Positions 1-9,422 of a DNA stretch of 32,581 bases are shown here, piece after piece. Source of the stretch: Mesorhizobium sp. (GTDB lineage Bacteria; Pseudomonadota; Alphaproteobacteria; Rhizobiales; Rhizobiaceae); the NCBI GenBank assembly GCA_004020315.1, contig SAQG01000054.1, positions 1 to 32,581 on the forward strand, written 5' to 3'. The number at the start of each line of letters is the position of its first letter. Position 1 is the first letter of the stretch. The notes beneath the pieces are model-generated. The model did no database searches. It was not told where the DNA came from and saw only the letters and a list, made by a program, of their open reading frames with translations. The position numbers and the translations under genes were made by a program.

Positions 1-725
1 GCAGCACCGTCGATGAGTTAGCCGAACATACCACCTACCTATTGGGTGGGAAGCACATTTGGCGATCTTCGCCGAGGATACTTGTTGAAGAATACGCGAA
101 TGGTCCGCATTATATCGCTCAGATAATGGGAAATGAGGTCGTTGCGATTGCCGCCGCTGACTACGGCCCCCCACCGCATTTCGTCTTTCATAGCGGCACC
201 CAGCCAGCCTCGCTGACAGATGACGAGCACGAGCGAATCGCCGACGTTTCGCTGAGCTGCTTGCGAATTCTCGGCCTTGGCTGGGGTCCCACGAATGTTG
301 AACTCCGGTGGACGAAGCTTGGCCCTGTCGTCATTGAAGTGAATCCGCGACTTTTGGGCGGGACGGGTTCTCAATTGGTTCGGCTGGCTTATGGAGTCGA
401 TCTTATCACCGAACACATCAAGCTTGCCGTCGGCCACGAATGGGATTTGCGCAGAAGGCATTCACACATTGTGGCCGTCCGGGTCCTAATTCCTGACCGT
501 GATGGCATCGTCGATTGGATCCATGGCGGCAGTCAGGCTGCTGCTGTACCGGGTGTCGCAGAGGTGCAATTTTGTGTCGAGCCCAATACCCCTATCGTGA
601 GGAAAGGCGACTATCGAGATCGCATGGGACATGTCATAGCCGCTTCACCCGACCGTGTCCGGACCGAGGCGATAATTCAGCGTGCGGTGAACTTAATCAG
701 TTGGTCGATCTCTCCATTTCCGTGA
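1..725 (+). CDS. ATP-grasp carboxylate-amine ligase, C-terminal part (5' end outside window)
   Basis: The reading frame is open from base 3 and runs in from beyond the window edge, so only the C-terminal ~240 residues are visible. It aligns along its whole length with residues ~166-402 of the intact ATP-grasp protein at 21888-23096. Shared blocks are RILVEEYANG, PTNVELRW, VVIEVNPR and TEHIKLAVG. The E...E-x-N pattern of NVE and IEVNPR is the metal/ATP-binding end of the ATP-grasp fold. Family members join a carboxylate to an amine through an acyl-phosphate, often making dipeptides or amino-acid amides. One difference from the paralogue is NPRLLGGTG instead of NPRMSGSPG. A TTG at 42 is not the true start because homology continues upstream of it. 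The next gene on the same strand starts 183 bp downstream. The substrate is unknown. Confidence 0.85.
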   Translation, partial: STVDELAEHTTYLLGGKHIWRSSPRILVEEYANGPHYIAQIMGNEVVAIAAADYGPPPHFVFHSGTQPASLTDDEHERIADVSLSCLRILGLGWGPTNVELRWTKLGPVVIEVNPRLLGGTGSQLVRLAYGVDLITEHIKLAVGHEWDLRRRHSHIVAVRVLIPDRDGIVDWIHGGSQAAAVPGVAEVQFCVEPNTPIVRKGDYRDRMGHVIAASPDRVRTEAIIQRAVNLISWSISPFP

Positions 726-908
726 ACAAAGACAATCATCAGCCCCTCAAGTTGCCGCACCAGGGGAAGCTATGGAAGAGGAAACTTGTAGTGCAAAATC
801 GAGTGCGGTCGTCGCAAAGTGAATGATACTTAATTTTGTTTCTGGGAACCTCTAGGCAATTGAACTTATCTGCGGTGGACAATTGCCTTCTGATTTTTTG
901 CGGCGGCT
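726..908. other. Intergenic spacer between ATP-grasp gene and aminotransferase
   Basis: This 183-bp spacer is AT-richer than the flanking genes. I see no ORF of note, no clear terminator hairpin and no convincing promoter. A GG-N10-GC spacing occurs near 842-857, but the surrounding bases match the sigma-54 consensus poorly. Confidence 0.4.
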
Positions 909-2312
909 ATGTCGCGCGAGCAATTCCCAGGCCACAGCAAGAGGATAGCCGCGGTGTTAGAGCAACCAGCCCTGCCCCCCCCTCCGCTCGTCGGACCCCG
1001 TTCTGCCGAGACTTTCGGCCGGGCGCGCAGGGTTTTCCCGGACGGCACCACGCGGATCACTATCGAGCGCGATCCCATTCCCCGCTACATGCATCACGGA
1101 GAGAGTGCGTTTCTTGTCGACGTTGATGGCCGTCGTCTCCTAGACCTCAACGGCAACTTCACGACCCTCATCCACGGCCACGCCTTCCCGCCCGTGATCG
1201 AGGCCGTGACGCAGCAGCTCAGAAGCGGATGCTGCTTCGCCAACCCGACCGAGATTGAAATCGATCTTGCCGAGCTTCTCTGCGCCCGAATTCCGCATCT
1301 TGACCGCATCCGCTTCGTCAATACCGGTACCGAGGCGGTCATGTTTGCGATTAAGGCGGCGCGGGCGTTCACGGGACGTCCCGCCATTGCCAAGATCGAG
1401 GGAGCCTATCACGGCGCCTACGACTGGGTCGAGGTCAGCCAGGCTGCAACGCCTCAAACGTGGGGCGATCCCGAACATCCCGCGCCCACTCTTTCTTATC
1501 GCGGCATGCCGCCAGCTGTGCTCGATGACGTTGTGATTTTGCGCTTCAACAACGCCGAGGGCGCGCGCCGGCTGATCACGGAACATGCAGGGCGTCTCGC
1601 AGCCGTCCTCGTTGATCCCATGCCGAGCCGCAGTGGGCTCATTTCGCCCACGCCGGATTTCGTATCCGCCATCCAAGAGACGGCCCGTCGTCACGGTATC
1701 CTTGTTATCAGCGACGAGGTTCTCAACCTCCGACAGGGTTACGAAGGCGCCTCTGCGCTCTATGGGCTCGCCCCCGATCTCTTCGCGCTCGGCAAGATCA
1801 TTGGCGGCGGGCTCCCCATCGGCGCGATCGGAGGCCGCAGCGAGGTGATGGCAGTCTTCGAGGCCGCATCAGGCGGTCCTGCTCTGCCGCAGGGCGGCAC
1901 CTTTTCAGCCAATCCGCTCTCGATGGCAGCAGGACTCGCCGCGATGGAAGCCCTCGACCGCGCTGCCTTCGATTACCTCGAGCGGCTGGGGGACAAACTG
2001 CGAAACGGGCTCGAACGCATCATCGCGCGGCACGGCGCCCCTTTCAGCGTCACTGGAGCCACTTCCCTCTTTCGCCTTCACCCGCGGCGCAAGCCGCCGC
2101 GAGAGTTCCGAGAAAGTTTCCTTACCCTACAGGAGGTGGCCGTGATGACGGAATTAACTCGCTTCTTCGCCACGGAAGGCATCATTCTGCCCAAAGCGGC
2201 CGCCGCTTGCCTCTCAACACCGATGGGGGAGGATGAGATCGCCTTCGTCGCAAATGCTTTCGACCGCTTCCTAATTCAGCGCGCGGCGCTCCTCGACACT
2301 ATCACGGGTTAG
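909..2312 (+). CDS. Class-III PLP aminotransferase, glutamate-1-semialdehyde aminomutase-like
   Basis: This is a 467-residue fold-type I PLP enzyme. The Schiff-base lysine is K296 in ALGKIIGGGLPIGAIGG, and the cofactor aspartate is D269 in ISDEVLNLR. The N-terminal substrate region carries DVDGRRLLDLNGN and FVNTGTEAVMFAIK, which are typical of the HemL/class-III family. Housekeeping HemL is usually ~430 residues with FDEVMTGFR, so this divergent copy among biosynthetic genes is more likely a secondary-metabolism aminotransferase or aminomutase than a haem enzyme. ATG 909 has no good ribosome site. An in-frame GTG at 954 has AGAGGA about 8 bases upstream and may be the real start. A ThDP-enzyme relic and an SDR follow on the same strand, with only 3 bases before the relic's ATG, so the three were probably one operon. 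Confidence 0.85.
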   Translation: MSREQFPGHSKRIAAVLEQPALPPPPLVGPRSAETFGRARRVFPDGTTRITIERDPIPRYMHHGESAFLVDVDGRRLLDLNGNFTTLIHGHAFPPVIEAVTQQLRSGCCFANPTEIEIDLAELLCARIPHLDRIRFVNTGTEAVMFAIKAARAFTGRPAIAKIEGAYHGAYDWVEVSQAATPQTWGDPEHPAPTLSYRGMPPAVLDDVVILRFNNAEGARRLITEHAGRLAAVLVDPMPSRSGLISPTPDFVSAIQETARRHGILVISDEVLNLRQGYEGASALYGLAPDLFALGKIIGGGLPIGAIGGRSEVMAVFEAASGGPALPQGGTFSANPLSMAAGLAAMEALDRAAFDYLERLGDKLRNGLERIIARHGAPFSVTGATSLFRLHPRRKPPREFRESFLTLQEVAVMTELTRFFATEGIILPKAAAACLSTPMGEDEIAFVANAFDRFLIQRAALLDTITG

Positions 2313-2315
2313 ATC

Positions 2316-3096
2316 ATGGAAGAAACCGTCGCACAGGCGATCGCGCGTGCGTTGAAGCCCTTGTTTGGCCAGAGCCTGCCGTCTGCCGTCGTCCTCGCCT
2401 GCGGTACGATTGGCATCCCGCCAGCTCGCCTACCGGCAGGAGAAGATGGGGGGCGCCATGGCAGACGACTTTGAACGCGTCTTAAGCAGGATTGCAGTGG
2501 TTACCACCCAAAACGGGCCGCCCGCGGCCATCCTCGTGCCATCACTTCCCGAGGCTTTCAAGGCGAGCCTGTCGGAACGCGCACCAACCAGAATGGAACA
2601 GACAGTTGGCGCCAGATCACGCCTGGCGCGTGCAACATCCATATCGGCGTCGATCCAACCGAGGTCGGTTGCACCTACGAGGCGCTGTGCCTCGTGGTCC
2701 ATGCTGCGGTCACGATCAACGCTCTTTGTCAAATCCTCCAACACATCGACCTGTGGCGCCGCCGCGCCGATGGTACGCAACTGCGTGTCCGTCGTCGTAA
2801 TCGTGCTAAAGAATGGCGTGCTCGGCTTCCAAAGGCATGCCGAAGCAATGCCGTTAGGACCCTGTACGAGCGCCTGCCATTTCGCTCCAGTCGACCACGC
2901 AGCAATCGCCCGGGCGTGCGGTTGCGGCGCGACCGTCGTCAGGGTACCGGACGACATAGGGCCTGCTCTCGAGGCGCTCGCCTCTGAAAGGCCGTGGCTA
3001 GTCAAGGTCGTCGCCGCCCCCAACGCCCATCCTGCTCTTTCCCTTTTCGGCGGCGCGGTTGACCAGAACGTCGTGCGCGACGTGGGTTCCGTTTGA
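2316..3096 (+). pseudogene. Degenerate thiamine-diphosphate-dependent enzyme (acetolactate synthase-like)
   Basis: Pieces of one ThDP enzyme lie in order but in different frames. The N-terminus begins at ATG 2316 (VAQAIARALKPLFGQS). The frame then changes near 2390-2420 to give AYRQEKMGGAMAD, containing the glutamate that activates ThDP, and VVTTQNGPPAAILVPSL. A central-domain piece in another frame (IHIGVDPTEVGCTYEALC) lies at ~2640-2760. The C-terminal ThDP-binding part is at ~2776-3060: VVVIVLKNGVLGFQRHAEA, then VDHAAIARACGCGATVV. Family members are about 550 residues (~1650 bp). Here 780 bp remain, so large internal deletions add to the frameshifts. The terminal TGA (3094-3096) overlaps the ATG of the following SDR, which indicates an ancestral translationally coupled operon. 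A carboligase or decarboxylase role is inferred from the family only. Confidence 0.75.
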
Positions 3097-3881
3097 TGAC
3101 GACAGAAAACACCAAATCAATGGGCGTTGCGGTCGTCACCGGCGGGGCAACCGGGATCGGGTTTGCGACCGTCGCGCATCTAATCGACGCTGGCTGGCGC
3201 GTCGCTTTCTTCAGCCAGACGAGAGAGCGGGTGGAGGCTGCCGCTGTCGATCTACGCGCCCGTTTTCCAGCTTGGAATATCCACGCCGACACGGTCGACC
3301 TCCGTGACGAACGCGGCGTCTGCCGGTTCTTCGCCAATGTCCGCGAGCGGTGGGGAACGGTATCCGCGCTTGTCTGCAATGCTGGCTACTCGCCGAAAGG
3401 TCCAAACGATCAGCGTGTCGCTCTCGGCCATATGCCGCTTGCCAAATGGGATGATGTTATCCGGGTGAACCTCACGGGCGCCTTCCTCTGTTGCCGCGAG
3501 GTGCTGCCCGGTATGGCGGAAGCCCGGCAAGGCCGTATCGTCCTGATCAGTTCACTCGCGGCGCGTACGCAGCCGAAGATCGCCGGAGCGAGCTACGTTG
3601 CCTCGAAGAGCGCGCTTGCAGGACTCGCCCGGTCGATCATGAGCGAATACGCCGGGCTTGGTATCACGGTGAACACGATCTGCCCTGGCCGTGTCTTAAG
3701 CAATATGACGGGACCGCCCGAGAGGCCCGGAAACCGCGCTGCACTCGCGCGGATCCCGATCGGCCGGCTCGGCAGGCCCGAAGACATCAGCCGCGTCATT
3801 ATGTTTCTTGTCCGCTCGGATTCCGACTTCATTAACGGCGCCATCATCGATGTCAACGGCGGTGAGTTCGCCCCCTCTTAA
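3096..3881 (+). CDS. Short-chain dehydrogenase/reductase (SDR), classical
   Basis: This is a 261-residue NAD(P)-dependent oxidoreductase. The Rossmann motif TGGATGIG is at residues 15-22, CNAG at 94-97, N125 in VNLTGAF, catalytic serine in ISS (152-153), and Y167-x3-K171 in SYVASK. The C-terminus INGAIIDVNGG matches the usual SDR end. I chose ATG 3096 because it overlaps the stop of the preceding relic in a TGATG arrangement. A TTG directly upstream is unlikely. The gene is GC-rich and tightly coupled to the ThDP relic and aminotransferase, so its substrate is probably a keto group made by that pathway. The reaction direction and substrate cannot be told from sequence. It appears intact. Confidence 0.88.
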   Translation: MTTENTKSMGVAVVTGGATGIGFATVAHLIDAGWRVAFFSQTRERVEAAAVDLRARFPAWNIHADTVDLRDERGVCRFFANVRERWGTVSALVCNAGYSPKGPNDQRVALGHMPLAKWDDVIRVNLTGAFLCCREVLPGMAEARQGRIVLISSLAARTQPKIAGASYVASKSALAGLARSIMSEYAGLGITVNTICPGRVLSNMTGPPERPGNRAALARIPIGRLGRPEDISRVIMFLVRSDSDFINGAIIDVNGGEFAPS

Positions 3882-4242
3882 TCTGTCGGCCGGCGGCACA
3901 AACCATTCAGTGACGAAGGACGCGGCGCCGGCCACTCCCGCACATTCTGCGCATGCGCGAACTTACGGACCTGCTGCACTAGGGGCCATGGCGAACGCCT
4001 GGAACAGGCTGCCTTCGGACAGGGCCGTGGTCAAGCCAAGCGAGCCCTGGCATCACGCGCACGGCGGCGACTTCTCACATCCGAACATTTCTTCAGTTTT
4101 TATGTTGGGTTGGCCAGCATGACAGGATCTCGGCCGCGTCGTTCCAAGGACGCCTCATTGGCGGGCGGTGGTGGCCGATAGCGACAGCGGATGCTCGACA
4201 GCAGCGAGGACGTGCTCAGCCGTCAACGCCTCGAGGTTTTGG
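3882..4242. other. Gene-free stretch before IS66 fragment
   Basis: About 360 bp follow the SDR stop. Open frames here are short and resemble nothing I recognise. No terminator hairpin with a T-run is visible. It is probably debris from the insertions that follow. Confidence 0.4.
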
Positions 4243-4436
4243 CTTCAGGCGATGCTTCTGGCCGCGCGTGCGGAGAATGAGAGGCTCCGCCAAATCATCA
4301 AGGAGTTGCAGCGCTATCGCTTCGGGCCAAGGGCGGAGGGCCTGCCCGAGGACCAGTTGCTTCTGGGCCTGGAGGCCAGCAGGTAGAGGCGGAGGGCTTC
4401 GCCGGCACCGAAGCCGCGGACCCATCAAAGCGGTTT
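4243..4436 (+). mobile_element. IS66-family tnpC fragment
   Basis: This is a piece of the N-terminal coding region of an IS66 TnpC. It encodes MLLAARAENERLRQIIKE and YRFGPRAEGLPEDQLLLGL, nearly identical to residues ~15-60 of the intact TnpC at 19271-20800, which lies on the opposite strand. A small deletion after LLLGLEA shifts the frame to a stop at 4384. Nucleotide similarity stops abruptly at about 4243 and 4436, so both ends are truncated. It forms an inverted repeat with the intact element ~16 kb away. Confidence 0.8.
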
Positions 4437-4475
4437 GGCGCATTTGCCGCCGCGTCTTCATGGGATGACCTTCGG

Positions 4476-4990
4476 CGACAATCGATGCGATCGGCGCAAC
4501 GACGCCCGTCGACATCCGCGATCGAGCCCTGCTGCTACTCGCCACGACGGGCATTCGCAACGGTGAGCTACGCGCCATTCAGCTGCAGGATATCGACTGG
4601 CGTGCTGGCGAGGTTTCGGTCCGGCGCACCAAGGGCAAGCGGGATCGGGTGGCGCCGCCGCTCGAGGAGACCGGCGCCGCGCTCGCCGACTACGTCCTGC
4701 GCGCTTGACCGAAGGTGGATAGTCCGTATCTGTTCCTGTCCTTCACGCCGCCCGTGGCAGCATTCAAATGCGCGTTTGCGACATGGCGGGGTTGAACTCG
4801 GGCGAGTCGCAGGTGCGCATCTCCTGCGCCACAGTCTTGCTACCCAGCTCGTCAAGCAGTGAAGGCCGGTCAACGAGGTCGTCGATCTTCTAGGGCACCG
4901 AAGCATCAACACAACGCCATTGTACGTAAAGGTCGCCACCTCGCAGCTTGCCGAGGTCGCACTTGCGAACATTCGACCTGTCATGGCAGC
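4476..4990 (+). pseudogene. Tyrosine recombinase (phage-type integrase), C-terminal catalytic part, broken
   Basis: One reading frame encodes the catalytic domain: VDIRDRALLLLATTGIRNGE (with the first catalytic Arg), LQDIDWRAGEVSVRRTKGK, then HLLRHSLATQLVKQ (the HxxR box), VVDLLGHRSINTTPLYVKVA (LGH and the nucleophilic Tyr). It is interrupted by in-frame TGA codons near 4706 and 4861, and the stretch between them is shifted. The N-terminal DNA-binding domain is missing, so no functional protein is expected. IS91-type elements and integrative elements in rhizobia carry such recombinases. A comparable remnant lies at 28300-29131. Confidence 0.75.
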
Positions 4991-5391
4991 TTACGATGGT
5001 GAGTGTGCCCGATCCGATACACGTTTTCCGTGCTCTTTGATTCGCCGAGAGCGATGCGGTCGTGAGCGGCAGCTCTTTTTGCGACAAGATGATCAAAGGC
5101 ATGACGGCTCCGCAAGCAGCCCAGTCTCACGCCGGGCTTTGCGAAGTCGCAGCCTTCCTTTTTCAGCTCATGTTGACCAGTCCCGAGAGCGGGAAGTGTC
5201 GCATCCGTCGCATACTAAATGGTTTGCTACATATGGAGTGGCATGACGATTGTTCTAGAATTCAAATTGAATCGGCCCTTTGTACATAGTCTGCCTTCCT
5301 AGAATCAGACAAGTGGGCGGGGCGCTTCATAGACGCTGTAACCGAAACGTGATTCGCTCGGCCGGCGGCGGGCGAATCGAGGGACGGCGAA
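4991..5391. other. Gene-free stretch between integrase relic and IS5-family element
   Basis: About 400 bp with only short, unrecognisable open frames. The left end of the following IS5-family element should lie here, but I could not pair an inverted repeat with its right side. Confidence 0.35.
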
Positions 5392-6760
5392 TGTCGGGGC
5401 CACGCGAGAAGCGCGAGACGGGAGAGCAGGACCTGTTCCGCTCCAGGCTCGACCAGATCATCAGCATGAAGCACGAGCTGGTGCGGCTGGCGGATGCGAT
5501 CGACTGGCCGATGCTGGAGGAGCGTTTTGGCGCGGTCTATTCGGACGGCCCCGGCATGCCGCCGCTGCCGACCCGGCTGATGGCGGGGCTGGCGATCCTC
5601 AAGCACACCTTCAACCTGTCCGACGAGGTGCTGTGCGAGCGCTGGGTGGAGAACCCCTATTTCCAGTATCTCACCGGGAGACGTTCTTTTGCCATACGCT
5701 GCCGTTCGACCGCTCGTTGATGACGCGTTGGCGCAGCCGCATGGGCGAGGAGCGGATCGTGGCGCTGTTGCAGGAGAGACTCAGCCTTGCGGTCAAGACC
5801 GGGGCGATGAAGCCGGCCGACACGCGCCAGGTGATCCCCGGATCAGTCCGAGGACCGACACCACCGTGCAGCCGAAGAACGTCATGTTCCCGACCGACGC
5901 CAAGCTCATCCACCGGGCGCGCGAGCGGCTGGTGCGGCTGGCCAAGAGGACGGGCCTCCATTTGCGCCAGAGCTATGTGCGGGTCGGCAAGCTGGCGCTG
6001 ATCAGCCACCAGCGCTATGCCCACGCCAAGCAGTTCAAGCGGGCCAACAAGGCGCTGCGCAGGCTCAAGACCTATGTCGGCCGGACCATTCGCGACATTG
6101 GTCGCCAGATCGCCGGCGATGCGGGGCTGGACGCGCTCTTCAAATGGCCGCTCTACCAGGCCGCCACCGTTCTCCAGCAACGTCAGCGCCAGCGCGTCCG
6201 CAAGATCTACTGCCTGCACGCGCACGAGGTGGAATGCATTGGCAAGGGAAGGCGCATATGCCCTACGAGTTCGGGGGGAAGGTGTCGGTGGCCACCACGC
6301 TGAAGCGTCCGGGCGGCCAGTTCGCCCTGCATGCAAAAAGCGCTGCCCGGCAATCCCTATGGCGGCCACACGCTCGCAAGCGTCATCCCCGACATGGAAA
6401 AGACCATCGGCGACGAGATCGGCTGCATCCTCGCCGACGCCGGATATCGCGGCCATAACGCACCGCCGAGCCACAAGCTCAGGGTCTTCACCAGCAGTCA
6501 GAAACGCCGCGTCGCCGCAGCCATCAAGCGCCAGATGCGCCGACGCTCCGCCATAGAGCATCGGCCACATCAAGGCTGAGCACCGGATGAGCCGCAACTC
6601 CTCGCCGGCCAGCAGGGCGACGCCCTCAACGCCGCCGCCGGCTACAACTTCTCCCTCCTGCTCAACTGGTTCACAGGTTTTGTGGCTTCTCATCGCAGCC
6701 CAGTCAGCCGAGAGGACTCGAAGCCTGACCAATCTCGTTGTTCACGGACGACTGACAATT
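5392..6760 (+). mobile_element. IS5-family element, frameshifted transposase
   Basis: The N-terminal frame starts at ATG 5392 and runs through PTRLMAGLAILKHTFNLSDE and CERWVENPYFQYLTG. It breaks at ~5680 and continues in another frame as HTLPFDRSLMTRWRSRMGEE. Further frame changes carry TTVQPKNVMFPTDAKLIHRA, VRKIYCLHAHEVECI, NPYGGHTLASVIPD, ILADAGYRGHN and the tail AAAGYNFSLLLNWF / WLLIAAQ. The order of blocks is that of a ~450-residue IS5-group DDE transposase, but at least four frame breaks make it dead. It lies between the left-hand operon and the converging oxoamine synthase gene. Confidence 0.85.
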
Positions 6761-6768
6761 CTTGGTGT

Positions 6769-8040
6769 TCAGTGAGGCTCCTCTGTTGCGGTAAACACGG
6801 ATTGTCCGTGGATCTGAATCTTATTACAGAGCCGCGCCAAGTCTGACAGATCGTGACTCGCTGTAAGACAGATGCGTATGCCCGCATGGCCCCGAGCGAC
6901 CGTCGGAAAGAACGTGACGGAAGTGTAAAAGCCATCATCGAATAGGCGTGCTGCGAAATCAATAGCCGCAAATTCATCGCCCACATTAATCATGCGAATT
7001 GGCAGAGGAGCGCCTCGCTGATCTGTGTTGATGAGATCGTCGAACAGGGCGATGCGGTCGATCAATTGATCTCGGCGAACCCTGAGCTCGCTCGTGCGGT
7101 GGATTTTCGCCGAGGCCATAGCGGCACCGACAGCTGCAACGTTGGGCGAAGCCGAGAAGGCATGCGGAATGGAGTAGCAACGAAATAGCTCTTCTTGATA
7201 TGCCGTTCCCAGCATGAGCATGCCGCCCGACGCGCCGAAGCCCTTGGCGAGGGACGCCGCGACGATCGTGCGCTCACCTAGCTCGTTGGGTAATTGCGAG
7301 CGCGCAAAACCTTCGCCACTTTCGCCAAATAGTGAAATTCCGTGTGCGTCGTCGATGTAAAGAAAAAGGCCATACTTTTCCTGCAACTCAAGAAGCCCTT
7401 CGATCGGCGCGAAGCCGCCCATCGAATAGACGCCATCGCAGACGTAAGCGACGATTGGATGCTTGCGGCAAAGCTGCTCCAAAGCATCGAGGTCATTGTG
7501 AGGAATTGTCTCGACTTGGGTCTCCTCGGCCACAACTGGCTTATGAAAGGCAAGCGAGGCATGTGCCAGACGGTCGAACACCATGACAGGTCTTTGACCT
7601 CCCGTTAAATGTCCGGAGGCGATGATTGGCAGTGCGCCCATGTTGGCAATCATGACCGTCGAGTAAGTAATAATCCGCGCCCCAAAGAGTTGGGAAAGCA
7701 ATCCCTCAAGTTCACCAACGAGTCCGAAATTCAGGCGCGTGCGTGCACAAGACCAGTGGAGTGATCCGTATTCCTTTATCGCGGCAACCGCGCCTGCAAC
7801 GATAGCTGGATGATTGTCCAAGCCGAGGTAGCAACAACGTACGTAGTCGGCAATGGTATCGCCTCGACGCTCGCCCTCCGTGATCATGACCGCCCTCCCC
7901 TCTAAAGACCGCCCGTAAACACCCATGAGACCACGTTGGTGAGCCCGTTCGAAATGCATTCGCGTCCGATCAATGACCGAAGCGGTGTTGCGGAAATGAC
8001 TGGCGTTTGCAGCGCCCGCTGTGAATTCCACCGGAGACAT
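6769..8040 (-). CDS. Alpha-oxoamine synthase family PLP enzyme (KBL / AONS / CqsA-like)
   Basis: This is a 423-residue fold-type I PLP enzyme of the family that condenses an acyl-CoA with an amino acid, usually with loss of CO2. Examples are 8-amino-7-oxononanoate synthase, 2-amino-3-ketobutyrate ligase, 5-aminolevulinate synthase and the autoinducer synthase CqsA. Motifs are YLGLDNHP (71-78), TRLNFGLVGELE (101-112), CDGVYSMGG (201-209), the cofactor motif YIDDAHG (228-234) and the PLP lysine K266 in AASLAKGFGASGG. The ATG at 8040 follows AAAGGA at good spacing. No bio genes are nearby, so biotin synthesis is unlikely. It is separated from the oxygenase and EctB-like genes on the same strand only by an IS5 relic, which suggests an original shared operon. 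The acyl donor and amino acid are unknown. Confidence 0.88.
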   Translation of the reverse strand: MSPVEFTAGAANASHFRNTASVIDRTRMHFERAHQRGLMGVYGRSLEGRAVMITEGERRGDTIADYVRCCYLGLDNHPAIVAGAVAAIKEYGSLHWSCARTRLNFGLVGELEGLLSQLFGARIITYSTVMIANMGALPIIASGHLTGGQRPVMVFDRLAHASLAFHKPVVAEETQVETIPHNDLDALEQLCRKHPIVAYVCDGVYSMGGFAPIEGLLELQEKYGLFLYIDDAHGISLFGESGEGFARSQLPNELGERTIVAASLAKGFGASGGMLMLGTAYQEELFRCYSIPHAFSASPNVAAVGAAMASAKIHRTSELRVRRDQLIDRIALFDDLINTDQRGAPLPIRMINVGDEFAAIDFAARLFDDGFYTSVTFFPTVARGHAGIRICLTASHDLSDLARLCNKIQIHGQSVFTATEEPH

Positions 8041-8579
8041 TTGGACGTCCTTTCAAAAGTGCATATTTGCGGTAAATTGGCTCCCCAGTCTCACGTGATC
8101 CAAATTGCGAACCGCCGAATTCCGATGCGGCTGATGGCCGTCTGATATGATCCCGAAGACACCTTCAGTCTGTCGGATGAGGAGCTGGCGCGCCCTGGGT
8201 GGAGAGACCCGAATACCCAGTTCTGGGGTGAAGAGTTCTTCTGCCCTGAGTAGCCGGCGCATCCTGGCGACGGAGTGCTATTGGCCACAACGTGCCGCAA
8301 AGCCCAGGTTGGAGTTTTCAGCACTAGGTGGAACATGACACCGGAAATGAATCGCGAGACAAGGGAACCGCCACGCGGTCGAGCCCGTCATCGGCACAAT
8401 CAAAGCTGAACACCGGAGGGGCGGCACCTATATCGCCCACAATCAGGACGACGTCGGCGGCGCCTCCCTGGCCACCGCCGACTACTTCCCGCTCCTGCTA
8501 GACGGTTCAGGAGCTTTTGTGGCTTCTGTTCGCCGCGGCGCTCCCACTCAGGCCGATATGACCCGCGGTCGGGGACATC
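8041..8579 (+). mobile_element. IS5-family relic between two biosynthetic genes
   Basis: Plus-strand codons at ~8161-8245 read FSLSDEELARPGWRDPNTQF and then GEEFF, which is the LSDE...W...NPY-QF-TGEEFF block of IS5-group transposases. At ~8380-8520 the tail block appears as VIGTIKAEHRRGGTY and TADYFPLLL, followed by a GAFVA-type end. The middle of the transposase is deleted. It is a different, more diverged copy than the one at 5392-6760. The first ~100 bp also hold the ribosome site and presumably any residual promoter of the oxoamine synthase gene. Confidence 0.7.
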
Positions 8580-8582
8580 CAC

Positions 8583-9422
8583 TCAGGTCCACCAGAGAAC
8601 AAGATCCGGCCGGGCAAATCCGAAAAAGCAATTCAGCAGCACGCGACGCTTTCCGTTGCCTGATTGACCGGTAACCCCGTGAACGAAGCCGCCATCGATT
8701 AGGGCGATATCCCCAGTTTTGAGCTCGAACTCGCGGCAAGGGACGGACTCCAGATAGGCTGCCGAATAGGGATATCCAGTGGTCTCCACACCTTGCGATA
8801 TCCGGTCCGCAACCGTCGGCTTGTGGCTCCAGAGCTTCAGATTGCCGCCTTGCTCAGGCATGCTGGGATAGAGGTTGAGCGCTGCGACCGTATTGTGCGC
8901 CACCGCAGAAAGCTCGTAATCATCGCCAGCACGTAAGACTTGAGCGACGTCGTCGTGGGGATCCAAGGAAAACGTGCCTGTGCCCGACCAACTGAGGCCG
9001 CGACAAACATTGGCCTGGCCGTGTTCGGAACGGGCTAGCCGCAATTCGATTCCCTGGTTGTGAAGCTCTCGCTTCAACGCCCCGAATACTGCTCGAACCG
9101 GGTCAACCAAATTCTTAAAAAGGGCATCGACGTACGGCCGCGCGTTTTCGGCGTCTGCGAAATAGGTGGCTGCATCCTTTCTGTAGTGAGATGCACCGAC
9201 ATATTGTCCGGGCACACCATCTTTACGCTCTCTGAGACCGGAGCTTCCAATAAAGTTCGTAGTGATCTCCTCTGCTACTTCGGTGCTGAAAGCTTGCTTG
9301 ATGTGCAGAGCGGTGAGCTCACCTTTCAGGACCGAGATGATCTCCGCCGTGTTGATCGACCCGGTCCGTTCTTTGATCGAAACCGGCGAGATGGCTGGCA
9401 CTTGAGATATCTGACTAGGCAT
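8583..9422 (-). CDS. 2-oxoglutarate/Fe(II)-dependent oxygenase
   Basis: This is a 279-residue protein with the Fe(II) facial triad of the double-stranded beta-helix fold: H156-x-D158 in FSLDPHDDVAQ and distal H248 in LIDGGFVHGVTG, followed by R259/R260 as candidate 2OG carboxylate ligand. The Asp is kept, so a hydroxylase-type activity is more likely than a halogenase. It lacks the EctD signature I would expect for ectoine hydroxylase. ATG 9422 was chosen because AGGAG lies just upstream and it overlaps the end of the EctB-like gene by 8 bp (ATGCCTAG). An ATG at 9479 would overlap by 65 bp and has no such site. Tight coupling suggests it acts on the aminotransferase product or a derivative. 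The C-terminus ends directly against the IS5 relic, so slight truncation is possible. Confidence 0.85.
   Translation of the reverse strand: MPSQISQVPAISPVSIKERTGSINTAEIISVLKGELTALHIKQAFSTEVAEEITTNFIGSSGLRERKDGVPGQYVGASHYRKDAATYFADAENARPYVDALFKNLVDPVRAVFGALKRELHNQGIELRLARSEHGQANVCRGLSWSGTGTFSLDPHDDVAQVLRAGDDYELSAVAHNTVAALNLYPSMPEQGGNLKLWSHKPTVADRISQGVETTGYPYSAAYLESVPCREFELKTGDIALIDGGFVHGVTGQSGNGKRRVLLNCFFGFARPDLVLWWT

Noticed and set aside
2430..3023. Long minus-strand ORF (197 codons) opposite the ThDP relic
   Set aside because: It is the antisense shadow of a degenerated gene whose protein blocks are clear on the plus strand; its own translation shows no family motifs.
5671..6732. 353-codon minus-strand ORF
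   Set aside because: Antisense to the IS5-family transposase, whose conserved blocks are on the plus strand in several frames.
6769..8040. Biotin synthesis gene bioF
   Set aside because: No bioA, bioB or bioD is linked and the context is secondary metabolism, so only the family is assigned.
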